Shown here: one piece after another, positions 42,617-55,100 of the stretch
Position numbering within the stretch: the first letter of the stretch is position 1
Layout of the letters: each line of letters opens with the position of its first letter
Assembly (NCBI GenBank): GCA_029964075.1
Contig: CM057135.1
Coordinates: 3,519,001-3,583,000 of the forward strand
DNA length: 64,000 nt
Source: Patiria pectinifera
Taxonomy: Eukaryota > Echinodermata > Asteroidea > Valvatida > Asterinidae
Direction of reading: 5' to 3'
The notes under the pieces: generated by a model
What the model was told of the DNA's origin: nothing
Database searches by the model: none
The model's input: only the letters and a program-made list of their open reading frames with translations
Translations under genes and position numbers: made by a program

Positions 42617-42984
42617 TCTGAGCGGGGCCCGATACCGGGACACCGTGACGACGTTGCTTCGCCCCGGGGCCTGGTTCCCATTCCCTGGTGACAACTCGCC
42701 CCCCGTACTCTGACAATTCGGCGGACGAGAGCGAGCTGACCCGCACCATGCAACGAGTAGTAGGGGAGGTGGGGCCACCGGATCAAAATGGAAAAATATG
42801 CGGCCAGTCTGGACACGCCGCTCTCGATTCTAAAAATAGTTGGGGGAAAAATATAGGGGAATCGCCCGTGGCAAATTTTTTAAAATCTGACGTCAGGTTT
42901 GGGAGCAAAAAAGAAAAATGTGTGTCAAGTCAGCGCCTGTCGCTCTGGAGTTAAAAAATAAATCTGTCGTCGCTAAAATGAGGT

Positions 42985-43150
42985 GATGTCACCACCACGT
43001 GACTTTGAAAAATATGTGCGTCACCACCACGTGACCTTGAAACGTGTTGAGGCACGATAGGAATTTGGCGTAAACAACGTGACCTTGAAAAATGTGTGAG
43101 TCACCACCACGTGACCTTGAAACGTGTTGAGGCACGAAAGAAATTTGGCG
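42985..43150. repeat. CACGTG-containing tandem duplication
   Basis: Two copies of about 75-80 bp share CACGTGACCTTGAAACGTG, TGAGGCACGA and AATTTGGCGT. Four CACCACCACGTGAC or ACGTGACCTTG words occur. The second copy ends exactly where the Polinton fragment begins. Confidence 0.75.
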
Positions 43151-43735
43151 TGCCAAAAGATCATTAATAGCCGCGTGTTTTCATCATGTCGTTCGATTAG
43201 ACAAAGAACGAGTTGGAGATTTATTAAAAGTGACTCAAAATCAATTTAATATAGCCTTAAAAAGATACGATGACCACTACAATAAAGGCGGGGCTGAGGG
43301 TGTAGCCCTAAGAGGTGAAATAGAGGTAAAACTCGGTGGATCGCTTTCATAATGTTTATTTACCGAGAATTTGAACTTGTAAGTTTTTCGATAAGAGATT
43401 TTTTTTCTTTTGCCAGCCGTTCGTCTACCCGTTTTTTAACTTCTTTTTCAAAGTCTGTATCGTTTTTAATTTTTTGAAGCTTTGTGCTGGTCTTTGTTCT
43501 AATTTTTTGCTTAAGCTCGTTAAATTTTGCGAGCTCTCTCGTAATCAGTAAGAACTCTTCGTGCGATATATCTCCGTCGTTGATGGCTTGAGACACGTAT
43601 TCTTCAATCGTGTTAAGTTTGGAGTCCGCTAATATTTTAATCTGGTCGTGCTTTTTCAGCTTGGCGGATAATCGCTTAGACGCGATTCTAAGCAGAATAT
43701 CTACACCAAAAGCGCCCATAAACGTTCCATCTACA
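43147..43735. mobile_element. Second Polinton fragment
   Basis: Closely matches 10,074-10,660 of the Polinton: the 3' part of the small plus-strand gene (43,147-43,325) and the C-terminal half of the minus-strand hydrophobic protein (43,360-43,735). Both ends are abrupt, so this is an isolated piece, not a whole element. It does not carry the T-run frameshift of the main copy, so it did not derive from that copy after it decayed. Confidence 0.8.
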
Positions 43736-43815
43736 CTCTCAGAACGTTGGTTAAAATATTTAACCAACTTGGTTAAAATTTTAACCAACCATGTATTAAC
43801 AGGTGAACAGCCCAA
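43360..43815 (-). pseudogene. Truncated hydrophobic Polinton protein, undamaged C-terminal half
   Basis: The open frame reads through GAFGVDILLRIASKRLSAKL, KHDQIKILADSKLNTIEEYV and the Lys-rich helix without the frameshift seen at 10,575. The C-terminus differs slightly (EKLTSSNSR instead of VQVRILGK). Residues upstream of about 43,735 come from the adjoining TTAACC repeat, not from the gene. Confidence 0.7.
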
Positions 43816-44095
43816 CAGTTGGTTAGACCGTTAACCAACCGAGGTTGGTTACAAGTTAACAAGTGGTTGGTTAAAAGATTTAACCAACTGCTGGTTAATT
43901 TCACTTTACCCAACCCGTTGGGTAATTATTAATTGGGCAAATGTTAACCATTTGTTGGTTATAACCTCATTGTTGGGCAATTAATTTTAACCAACTGTTA
44001 TTTATCTTTTAAGCACTTATTGGATACAATTATTTGTTTTACAACTCAATAATTGGGTAATCTTTAACCAACAGTTGGTTAATAAGGAATCTTGC
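43736..44095. repeat. TTGGTTAA/TTAACCAA palindrome field
   Basis: About 360 bp with more than a dozen TTAACC or GGTTAA words arranged as nested palindromes (for example TTGGTTAAAATTTTAACCAA, spaced AACCAACxGTTGGTTA forms). Variants with CCCAAC/GTTGGG alternate. The region is strongly self-complementary. Confidence 0.75.
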
Positions 44096-45250
44096 CGTAC
44101 AGATTGGCAGTGGAGCAATTCGGCAACCATAAAAAACCACCAAAAAAAACCAAACAAACAAAGAAACAAATATGAAGAGACACATGTACTTTTGTCATGT
44201 TCCTTTTTATTTAAATGCAACTTCAAAATTCACAATCCATCGGATTTAAATTTGATTAGCATTGCCTTAACTTTAAAATTATTCTAATATACAGATGTCA
44301 CATACACATTACAATAAATTACGAAGAATCTAGAAGTAGGGCAGTTGTAAAAGAAGTAAATCAAACCAGATCTGTGACTGTTTGAGTTTTTGTTGGTAAC
44401 ACGTGCCTAAAGTCCGACCCAATTGGACTTGCAACATATATAAAATCAATAAATGCTTTTCATGAGTCACAACACCATTGATGTCATCAAACAATAACCT
44501 GTCTAGGGCCAACTAAACCTTTTGGGTCTTTGCGCCATTTTGTCAATGCTAGCACAAGAATATGTAAAATATAGTAGCATGAATACTGATATAGGATTCC
44601 ATCACATTTCAATGAATACTGATATTGGAGTCCATCATATTTCTTAACATGTAAATGTTTAAAAATTGAATAAAAGTCGGTGATATTGAACGTCCTGACG
44701 TCATTTTAAGAACGACGTAACCTAAAAAAAATCGCAGATTTTTATGACGTCATCATGATGTCATATTTACTTTGTCACATTTAAAAATCCATATCAAAAT
44801 CAAACGATGATGTAATCCTGACGTCACCATATCATATAATATATCTTTTTGTTTACTTTGATATTAATTTATTTTGCCAAGCTAAGTTTCAGGATATGTT
44901 GTAAATGCAGTATGTACAATTAGAAAGTATACAGTTGGCTAATGATACAAAACAGGGGAATATTACTTTGCACAAAATTTGCACCAATAATTAGAAATCA
45001 CATGACTTCGAGATATTAAAAAAGGGGAAAAAAACAATACCATATACATGAGTAATTTTATCACTACTATCATACTTTAGATGACCGGCCGCACATTGAG
45101 GTATTGCATAAAATCGGGCCAGCATTAAATGCAAGTAAATTGTCAAATTTGGAAGAAGATTCTGAAAGATGAACTATTATATACTGATAAAGTCTTTCTC
45201 TCATATTCAAAGGTCTGATACGAGAGGAAAAAACAACGTTCTATAAACCT
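44096..45250. other. Gene-free stretch
   Basis: Three more TGACGTCA octamers start at 44,696, 44,745 and 44,819, linking it to the 26-29 kb family. No coding sequence seen. Confidence 0.5.
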
Positions 45251-45251
45251 G

Positions 45252-45460
45252 GAACCATTTGCCCAAATTTCATAAAACTTCAAAAACAGTGGGGCAAAGG
45301 TGACCTAAAGATTCTGGAACAACAGTTTTAGTCCTCAATTCTTCATAACAAGGAAAATGAACCATTCGCCCAAATTTCATAAAACTTCAAAAACAGTGGG
45401 GCAAAGGTGACCTAAAGATTCTGGAACAACAGTTTTAGTCCTCAATTCTTCATAACATTT
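45252..45460. repeat. 107-bp tandem duplication
   Basis: Two almost identical units with CAAATTTCATAAAACTTCAA and GATTCTGGAACAACAGTTTT, starting at 45,252 and 45,359. Confidence 0.85.
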
Positions 45461-45492
45461 TAGGAAAATGCCAATACCTTTAGATACATGTA

Positions 45493-46757
45493 CAGGGTGT
45501 GTAAAAGAAAAGCTGATCCAAAACGTATGGGTCAATAATCAAACCGTCCCAGCTGTGATCGGTGCGTTAAAAGGGGTTTGTTAGAGATATAGTGGTTCAT
45601 AAAATGTTCATGATAATGTTGTCCATAATGATTTATCATTCCAGAGATTGTGCTTATCAAAATGCCAAACACTTAGTTCGTCAAAGTTTACCGATTCAAG
45701 GCAAATAAAAGCTGCCCAAAAAGTGTGCAGTTGCAGTTGATTATGTGTTGTATGGGAGGGTTATGACAATGACATGTTGAAAGTGTTTGAGCATAAATGG
45801 ATCACAATTTCGTGATTAAAATTACTCACTTAAACGATTTTTGTTTACTCAGAAAAACAAAAGTAATGCCAAAATCTACTCAAAACTTAGCTTGGGCGTT
45901 GGCCCACTTTGGCATGGCTTTGACATGGCCATTGCAAGCTATTTTAAAAATATTTTTGAAATGTCATTGCTGGTTTGTGATGAAAAACAAACTCTTTGAA
46001 AGGATTACTTATTTATTGACAACATATCAGTGTAATAGTACTTGTACTCGGTACTCATACCCGAGTACTACTCGTACCATTTTTAGAGTACTCATCATAC
46101 TCATACTTGAATGTCAAAGTGCTTGAATGTCAAATGCAAAGTACTAATGTACTAGAACTGACGGGCAGCAAAGTACTTGAAATCGACTTTTTCAAATTTG
46201 GCAACCTAATGACTCGTACTCTGCAACCTAATGACTCGTACTCTGCAACCTAATAACTCGTACTCTGCAACCTAATGACTCGTACTCGGCAACCTAATGA
46301 CTCGTACTCGGCAACCTAATGACTCGTACTCGGCAACCTAATGACTCGTACTCTGCAACCTAATGACTCGTACTCTGCAACCTAATGACTCGTACTCTGC
46401 AACCTAATGACTCGTACTCTGCAACCTAATGACTCGTACTCGGCAACCTAATGACTCGTACTCGGCAACCTAATGACTCGTACTCGGCAACCTAATGACT
46501 CGTACTCGGCAACCTAATGACTCGTACTCGGCAACCTAATGACTCGTACTCGGCAACCTAATGAAATTTTTGTTCGACCTTTATATTGCAAGCAACGGTA
46601 CTCAATCATCTCACTAGAAGTGCAATTATGGTATCAATAAAAAGCTAATCAACTCCCCTTTAAAATGGAACCACTTTGACATAGTAAATGTCTTAACTTT
46701 TACACAACTGCCCATTGTTTTTGGACAACCCGTACATGCTTTTTTGGATACACCCTG
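45493..46757. mobile_element. TA-flanked non-autonomous DNA element
   Basis: The ends are inverted: CAGGGTGTGTAAAAG at left and the complement of GGATACACCCTG at right, each bordered by TA (45,491-45,492; 46,758-46,759) inside a TACATGTA-like context. TA duplication suggests a Tc1/mariner-like family. No transposase is seen; the longest internal frame (45,797-46,126) has no motif. A similar single end (TACAGGGCGAGTAAAAAAG) lies at 51,466. The 22-bp array is inside. Confidence 0.55.
46201..46564. repeat. 22-bp tandem array, about 16.5 copies
   Basis: Unit GCAACCTAATGACTCGTACT(C)(T/G), differing mainly at one position (CTCTGC or CTCGGC) that is arranged in blocks. There are no spacers, so it is not a CRISPR array. 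The GACTCGTACTC half resembles GTACTCG repeats at 46,040-46,160 and 52,575-52,720. Confidence 0.95.
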
Positions 46758-47289
46758 TATACATGTATTGTATACGTAACAATTAAACGAGTAAAACTGA
46801 ACCAACTACAATAGGCCTGGCAGCAAGAGAAAGGTAATAATTAAAACATATGTGTCAAAGTCACTTGATTATGTAATACGTCAAAATCACTGAATAAGTG
46901 TGGGGGCCCTGATGAAGTTGCATGTTACTTTATGATAAGAAAAACACCAACAAGTTCTAAACATTAATTTCAATTTAGGCAATGTAACTCTGATTGATGT
47001 GTGGCTGCAGTTTTGAAGTTTTGTACAGGAAAGGGGCTGGCACCCTAATTGTAATTAGATAAACAATGTACATGTATATCAAATTAAATGTGTAGTCTAG
47101 CTATACTGTCTTGCTGGTCACAGTATCCATTAGATCAAACAACATAAATGGTGTGTTTACCCCAACTGCCTGAAAAAAAATCCAGGTAGGCAGGTAGGGA
47201 AATTATTGTATTTTGTCATGTTTTTTCCATCCCAGTTCATGCGCATTTGCGAGTTTGTTTGCAATATTTGGGATTCTTAACCCATGTCG

Positions 47290-48400
47290 TGTACTTTATT
47301 TTTTCAAAATGGCAATAAAACGTGTGAGGTCTGCAATTTGGCCACATAAACATAGTATGAGTAACTTGAACCCAACTTATCGCCTTTTTTAACATTCGAA
47401 CATGGTCTGGCGATAGCAGGGTCCAAGCTAATCCGTATATGCCGAGGAACAGAATTCCGTCATTGACCCAAAAACCCAACATTGCCTAACAACACTGATC
47501 AGATTTCACCCTCAAAACGGCCTCCAAATTACTAGACACGCCACCTGAGGTACAAGTAGACATCGATGAATAAGATTGCTGTACTGAAGTTTACTTACGA
47601 TCCGGATGAAAATTGAAATTTAATTCCTGTTCACTTCCGAGAGCTCCCCTCGCGATCGCGAACAAGTTAAATTTCCGACTCGTGATCTGATTGCAATGTG
47701 GTCATCATGCCCAGCGTTCATTCGATGGTCCCCGACGTATCCCAAGTGCGATTCCGTTATCGAAGGAGCAATGCATCGATTATGATAATGAAAAGACTTG
47801 ATTACGTTTGTAAACACCAGTGCATTTCGAACGATAAGGGAGTCGGGAACTAGCTTGAACTGGTTTCCGTCCATAAAATCCGCCCTACTTCCCGACTCCC
47901 TATTATCGTTCGAAATGCACTTGTGTTCACAAACATGATCCAGTCTACTCATTTTCGTAATCGATGCATCGCGCATGCTGGGTAACGGAATCACACTCGG
48001 GATAGGATACGGGGACCATCGACTGAACGTTGGGCATGATTACCACATCGCAATTCAAACACGAATCGGAAATTGAATGTGTTCACGATGATCGCGAGGG
48101 GAGCTCTAACGGGAAATTACACTTGTCATCCGGATTGTAAGTAAACTTCCAATATAACCATCTTAATCATCAATGTCTACTTGTACCTCAGGAGGCGTGT
48201 CTAGTAATTTGGTTTTGAGGGTGAAATCTGATGTTTTGTTGGGCAATGCTGGTTTTTTTTGGTCAATGACAGAATTCTGTTGCTCATAAGGATTAGCCTA
48301 CTTTCACCAAACCATGTCCGAATGTTAAAAAAGGGATAAGTTGGGTCCAAGTTACTAGGACTAACATAAACACACAATTTGATTTGCTTGGCCCTAGGGA
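47290..48400. mobile_element. Large imperfect palindrome, about 550-bp arms
   Basis: Left arm 47,290-47,840, right arm 47,885-48,400, with many matched blocks (GGGAGTCGGGAA / TTCCCGACTCCC, CACGCC.CCTGAGGTACAAG and its complement, ATCGATGCAT near the centre). A centre of about 45 bp separates the arms. Divergence and small indels indicate age. Probably a foldback transposon; no coding sequence. Confidence 0.7.
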
Positions 48401-48539
48401 TCGACACGCATCTGCCCTGCGAGGATAACATACAACGATCCCAAAAAACAAAGACCATAAAATCATTGTATTAGTGTGGGGGGGGGGGGGCCCTGATGTC
48501 AGTTTGTGCATATCCTGAAACTCTGCTTAGAAAGACACT

Positions 48540-48726
48540 CACAATGCAAGTTCAATTCAGGGAATGAACGTAACTTCCTTGATATGGCTGTAGTTTCTGA
48601 GCCTGTCATCTGTGGTTGCAACTCATAAACGTCTTCCAAGAATGGCCACGCTGTAAGGGAGAGGGGCTGGTACCCTAAATCTAAGACATATGTCAATTTA
48701 AACGTGTAGTCTACCGCCTTGGTCAA
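48540..48726 (-). pseudogene. Partial duplicate of the last exon of the eight-exon gene
   Basis: Encodes LTKAVDYTFKLTYVLDLGYQ and FLEDVYELQPQMTGSETTA, nearly the same as residues in the exon at 49,117-49,446. It lacks the first half and has a changed end (RKLRSFPELN). The surrounding sequence (about 48,470-48,900 versus 49,110-49,300) also partly repeats. Confidence 0.7.
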
Positions 48727-49116
48727 TGTTCTTTAAAGGCTTGCCTGCCTTTCAACAATAGCACAGACCTAAAAAAAAAAACCACGACCTCCAAATCACA
48801 GTATTAGTATGGGAGGACCTGATGATGTCAATGTGTGATATTACTCACTCTATTAAAGAGGTTGTGGAATGCTCGAAGACATTTCCGTCATTTTTCGGGT
48901 ATATATAGCCTAAGGTGTGATGAAATAAAAACGACTATTGTGTCTGTCATGAAATGAGTACAAAAGGTACTTTTGAGAGCTGTTTTTCAGGTCCAGTTTC
49001 GACCCGAACGTGCAATTGTGTAAAAGTCGTCGTTGCGGGCAGCAAACAAAACACAGTAAATCGTGACGTAATAAACAAGACTCCCGATGCACAGTAGCAT
49101 ACACGAGTCCACAGTA

Positions 49117-52100
49117 TCAATTCAGGGAATTAACGTAACTTCTGAATTCCCTAATGGACGTGGCTGTAGTTTCTGAGCCCGTTATCTGTGGTGGCAACTC
49201 ATAGACGTCTTCCAAGAACTGCCACACTACAAAGGAAATGGGCTGGTACCCTAAATCTAAGACGTATGTCAATTTAAATGTGTAGTCTACCGCCTTGGTC
49301 AAAGTCTCCATTCGGATTGCCTGCCTTTCGACGATAACAAAGACCTGATCTGGATTGAGCCTGCTCCCTCCCAGAGTAAGGATGAAAGGCTGTGGCCTCT
49401 TGCTTCTGTCTATGCTTCCCAGGTAGAAATTCAAATTGGTCCCTTCCTGTAGTAATATCAAACAAGACGAAGCAACAAATTTTAAATATATTAATAATAA
49501 CGGCGGGAATTTAGAAATCGATGAGAGAGTGAATGGCGAGAGGCAGTTTAATTTCTCCAAAGATTTGTGAGTGTGACAGAAAACAAGCAAGAAAGTATCA
49601 GATATTCACAAATGCCTCGGCAGATTGTATTGAGTTAATACTCAGGAGCTGAAGCATGCATATGGGAGGGTGTCTGTGTCAGTACAAGCAGCAGAATTTG
49701 AGTCAATATCCTTGCATTACAACATTTATTTAAATCCCCTATTGTGAAATAGCTTTATATCTAAATTAAAATTTTCTTGAGGTGGGCAAGGTCACTGCAA
49801 GGAAGGAACTTTTTCCAAAACAGAGCGACATAACAGACACCGCTCAATGATGTTTTGTCACTGGAGAGTGTAAAAAACAAAGAACACGAAACAGAAAAGT
49901 ACCAAAAGCCGTGTTCCCATGGCACTTTTTTCCACACACTTACTGCGACATCCCTTTCCTTTTTAGCTAAGTAATGCTATACGCGATACTGTCTGATAGT
50001 GTGGGACAGAGAAAATGACCTTGTATGATTTGTATGGGCAATTTTTGAGACGTACCAACTTTAATAGTTTTTCATCGTTCCACAGCCAAGATTGGGGGGG
50101 GGGGGAGCGGCTGCTGCACTCCCCTTCTCTGCCTCTTGTGAGATGGCCAAAATAACCCGGCTCCATCAAGTTATTGAACTGAACCATGTATAAGATATTC
50201 AAATTTTCTACAGAAAGTTCACTTAAGGACGTTAGTTTACCATCTGTCCTCATTGGAGAATGTCACAGTATATTAACCAAATATTTCCTATGGGAACACA
50301 GCCAAAGTAATTATAAACCACATCAATCCACTAAAGTTGTACAATACACACTTACAGGCTGGAAATCCACAAATGCCGACAAACAATCTTTTGCGCTGCA
50401 TCTTCCTTTCATTCCCTTGGCTCGTCCACGAAATATGAATGGTAGAGCAATGAATGCCAGGTTCCTCTGTTCCTCTGTCAACAGGAAAAGTACATGTACA
50501 TAACATTAACTGTGAATCCCAGTGATGTCCAGCAGCATAATGTTTATGAATTGTGCGGTCTTACTTATGATGCTCTTCGTGTCAGGTACGTCAAGAACGA
50601 AAACAAATTGTACTGTAAGCTTCACGTATGCAGCCACGAATGGATACCAAATTGCAAATTACATGTATTTCAACCACAGCAAAACAGGAATATCCTGGCC
50701 AATGGTAAGAACTACAATTTTTTCAGTTTCATAATTTCAGAAATAATTTTATGGACTCTTTCCTGGACTCCCCCCCTCCCAACCATCGATCCTCATGCAC
50801 ACCCCCCCCCCATTGTCTTTTCCATCCATTACCCAATTTATGAGGTAAGACTGATTTGAAGGTTATTGCTTTTTAGAGAGGTTGAAATCTTTGTGTTGAC
50901 CACATTATACAGCATCGTACACAAACTACTCTTTTTGAAGAAGAGTGTGATTATACCGTCTGAAAGTGTTGTAGCATCAACTGTCAGCTCTTGTTTCCAT
51001 GATTGATCTCGACTGGCATATTGGAGCACAGTTGTTGCTAATGCAGGCCACTTTGAAAACAGAAGATCTGGGTTGGGGGACATAGTGGTCTTGAAATCCT
51101 GTTCAACCTGACATCATAACAGAAATAAAAAAAAAAAAAAAAAAAAAAAATGGTTAACATTGTAACAAAGTTCAGTACATGTGAGATTGCGCCCTTTGTT
51201 TAAATTACATGGCATTACAGATTGCAATAAAACACAAGTCTATGATGAACATAAGTAAGACTCACATTTAGATTTCAAGCCACGTAGAGCCAAATATTTC
51301 AGACATGGTCTTACTATTACTATTATATCCTGTGATCGACAGAAATATGACATTTTTAGATTTAAATTTAATGCACATTCAGCCTTTTCTTGCACCATTA
51401 GCCAAAGTTTTAGGCTCTGTATACTCCTCCAACACCACTCCATCCCCGTAACTTCACCCTAGTAATACAGGGCGAGTAAAAAAGAAAGCCGCACTCAAAC
51501 CCCCCAAATTAAAGTTCATAGCTGCAAAAATATGTAGCACCAAAAATGGTAACTGGAAAGCCAATTTCATAAGATACTTTTAAATGAAAAAATTTCTTAA
51601 TTTGCTCAATCCGTTCAAAGAATATCACCATTTAAAAATGTGATTTCAAGAATCGCCGTCACAATTGTCTTCAAATATCACCAGCGATAAAACCTCAGTT
51701 TAAAAGTTAAAAGTATTCCACAAGGTTCTTTTGAAAGCCCCTCTTTCCAAAAAAAAAAAGGATTTTATAAATCGTATTGTTTGCCTAACCAAATTAACAA
51801 AGATATTGTGCACTACAGTTGTTGACATGTTGTTGAAACAAGTATTCTGTGTCATTTTCTTTGTTGTTCCTAACTGTCAGAATAAACTAATTGCTGTAGC
51901 TGTCATGATGCTGAGCGTAACAGTTTTGGAACAGTTTTGGAACTTTAACACAGTGGATAAACATTCCTAGTAATCAAATACTATTAAAATGGCCCCTATA
52001 ATGTTACAGGTGTTTCCTCACTGTACCTAGACTGAGCTTGCCAATAATTTCTTTTAAATTGAAAGTAAGCCCGAATCAGGGTGGAGCTGCTGAACGTGCT

Positions 52101-55100
52101 GGCCTTAAATGGGTCACGTGTACAAATGAACGTTTGAACAGCACTGAGGACCAAGAGACAAGTAGCTGCAGGTTCTGGCAAAAGTTCTCACATTGCACGT
52201 TTGTACTTGTTAAATAAGAAACCAAAAACACTGCAGCCACATAAGAGCAATACATCAGTTTTTTTGTCTGATTCATAAAAAGGATAGAAAAGTGACTCAC
52301 ATTTCCATCTTCAAGTAGACGTGTGTAACGGTCTAATATCTCTGCAACTGATCGCCGGGACCCGTCATCTTGTTTTTGTCTTATCCACTCATACCGTGCC
52401 CAAGCAGTTTCCAGCATATATTGTGTGCACTGCCTCTCCGGCCCTTTGTTATGTTTCATCCATTCCACCCGCTCATGTTGTTCTTCATTTGAGAGCAGCA
52501 CGTGTTCTACTCAGCAAAAAAAAAGAAATTGCAAAAAATAAAAATCAACTTTGCATGATAACCTTCCCAGTGTTGTAGTACTTGTACTTGGTACTCGAAT
52601 GTCAGAGTACTCGTACTCGAAATGACGGTACTCGTACTCGGGCAGCAAAGTACTCGTACTTGACATGTCGAAATTGTACTCGATCATCAAAGTACTCGTA
52701 CTCAAATAGCAGTACTCGAAAAAAAAGAAGGTTATAGCGCTTACAACGGCCTTAATTTATCGATGGTTTCAGTTTTAAATGGTTGATTGTGGAGAAATCG
52801 AAGTTTGTACGCACGTCCAGACGAACGCAATTATCAGCTAGCCGTGACTGGGTCTCTATCTAAATGGGCCTGGGCCAATTATGCACTAATAATTCAAATC
52901 ATTTAATTGAAAAATGCTTACAAAGACGATCCCTAGTTTGTATCACAAGTGATTAACACTACACATAATTTTCAGTTTATTTGTTTAAATGATTTGTTAG
53001 GCAAAATATAATAATTAACCAAACAGCTACCTGGAACTTGCTGACGAGCTTGTGGTTGTTTGTCTACTTTGGGAGGTTTTTCGTCCTCTGAGTTGTCATG
53101 AAGCAAAGTTTTCCTTATGTACCGCAGACGATCCTCGATGTAACCACTCGCAGGTCTCCCCTTCTTTCCTTTAATGTACCAAAGTTCCTGTTGCAATAAT
53201 TGGTTTAAAAGAAAGATCTCTAGGTTTATTCCCATGATGAAATGGGCTCCTAATATTTCAATGAAACAGAGAAAATAAACACATACATACTGTGACAATT
53301 AACAAAGTAAGTTTTAAATGAAAAGAATTAAGCATGGAATCTATGAACACCTTAAATTTCATTAAAAGTCCATTTCTCCGTGAAAATAATCTTTAAAAGA
53401 TGTTACACAGACATTTACATGGGGCTTATATAATATAGAACTAATCCTGTAAGGGTGTTTTCACAGTTTTTAATGACCCTGGTCACTAAGGATTATAATT
53501 GGTTATAGACATAACGGTACACTGTGTCTATCTCCATGGGTAAACAAAGAACTTTCTTAAGGGTGTTTTCACGGACTCTTAATCTGGCTTAATATGTTGA
53601 AAAATCCGTGAAAATTTAGTTAACTGTAATTCAAGAGAAAATGGCTCTTTAACAAATTTTTCCGGAATGAAGATGTTCATAGTATGGCCCCACTGGGCTA
53701 AAAGAGGCAGTCTGTCTGTGATTTTATCCTTGCCAAAAAAATAATACACAAAAACATAAGTTCCATGACGTATTTAAGCTGTTTTTTAAAATTTGGTTGT
53801 CAAGAAAGGATTATATACACCTTTAATTCAAGTCACAAGAACTAATAATAAAATCTTGGAGAAAACCTTTCGGATGAAGTAGTATGAAGAACTTTTTATT
53901 CAAGTACCGAGTATTGACGAGTGCTGAGGTTGCGAGTACGCATTTTTCATTTTTATTATTATAGAGAAAAACTCACATAGCCAGTCTCTCCTTTGGGATC
54001 ACCAAGGAATGGGAACGTATCCACAAGATTTGATGCCATGGTCTCTTTGATGAAGGCTGATGGGCTATGAGGATGAGAATTGATACAATCTTAATCCATA
54101 TTTTACATTTACAGACCATGTTCAGACACCATGTTAGCTAAAACAGTAAAAGTTAAAACGGTCGCTTACCACGTACGGGGGGTGTCCAGACATCGTTTTA
54201 AGTGTAGCAAGTTTAACTCGAAGTAGTTTATCTCAATTTTTATGGTCATGTAGAACATCCTCCTCGGCAAAAAACGCGCGCTAAAAAGAGCCTTCACTCT
54301 TTCATTTTTACAGTTCGCTACACGTGGTCTGAGCCCCTCACCGTGTGATGTGTGTTGCCATGCCGTGTTTGACATCGCAGCCTCGGCCGGTCATGTATGG
54401 CACGCCGGTAAACATGACGACAGTCCCTTGTCCACCACGGCGATTTTCCCATTTTTTTGAAGTATCGTACATCGGTCTTACATAATACGCCATTTCAGGC
54501 CTGGTTCTAGGGGGTAGCCCCAAATTTTGTCTAGCCCCCCCCCCCCCAATAAATTCCGTAAAAAAAAATTGCATTATCAAAAACAAGGATTGTGATGTAC
54601 ATGCAAACGGTCTCCCCCAAAGAAGAAACAGCCGTGACAAGGGTGCATCAGTTATTATCTTCAAGCAAACTTGAATCCTCGATCCTGATTGGTCGATCCA
54701 TGGCAATGATTTTAGGATTTTATTGGCGCTCCCCATTGAAAATATGGCATGAGCCCCCCCCCCCCCCTCCCTTTTGATTTTTGGAGGCTTAAGTGTCTGG
54801 AAAAAATAACCGGTCAACATTTCAGCACGCCTCCCTGAAAAATTCTGGATCCACTGTGCTAGCCCCCCAAAAATATTGGTTCTGTACCTTTCGTGGTGCA
54901 AAAAGACAAAAAATGTTCTGAAAAGTTGTTCAAAAACCATGTGTTCGAAACGACGTCATTGAACAGATTTCTCTCAAAGTTTACTGTGTCAACTTGCCCG
55001 CACGACATGTCAGTCACGTGAAAACACAAGTGATATTAACGTTGCAATATTGACCAATCAACACCAAGGTTTTCATGGTAGTTGAGTATATTAGTGTATT

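Noticed and set aside
46201-46564. Regular short repeats resembling a CRISPR array
   Set aside because: Units are contiguous with no spacers, and the genome is animal. It is a minisatellite.
54338-54940. 200-residue minus-strand ORF
   Set aside because: No motif, low-complexity G-runs translated as GGGG, and it lies inside an intron of the eight-exon gene.
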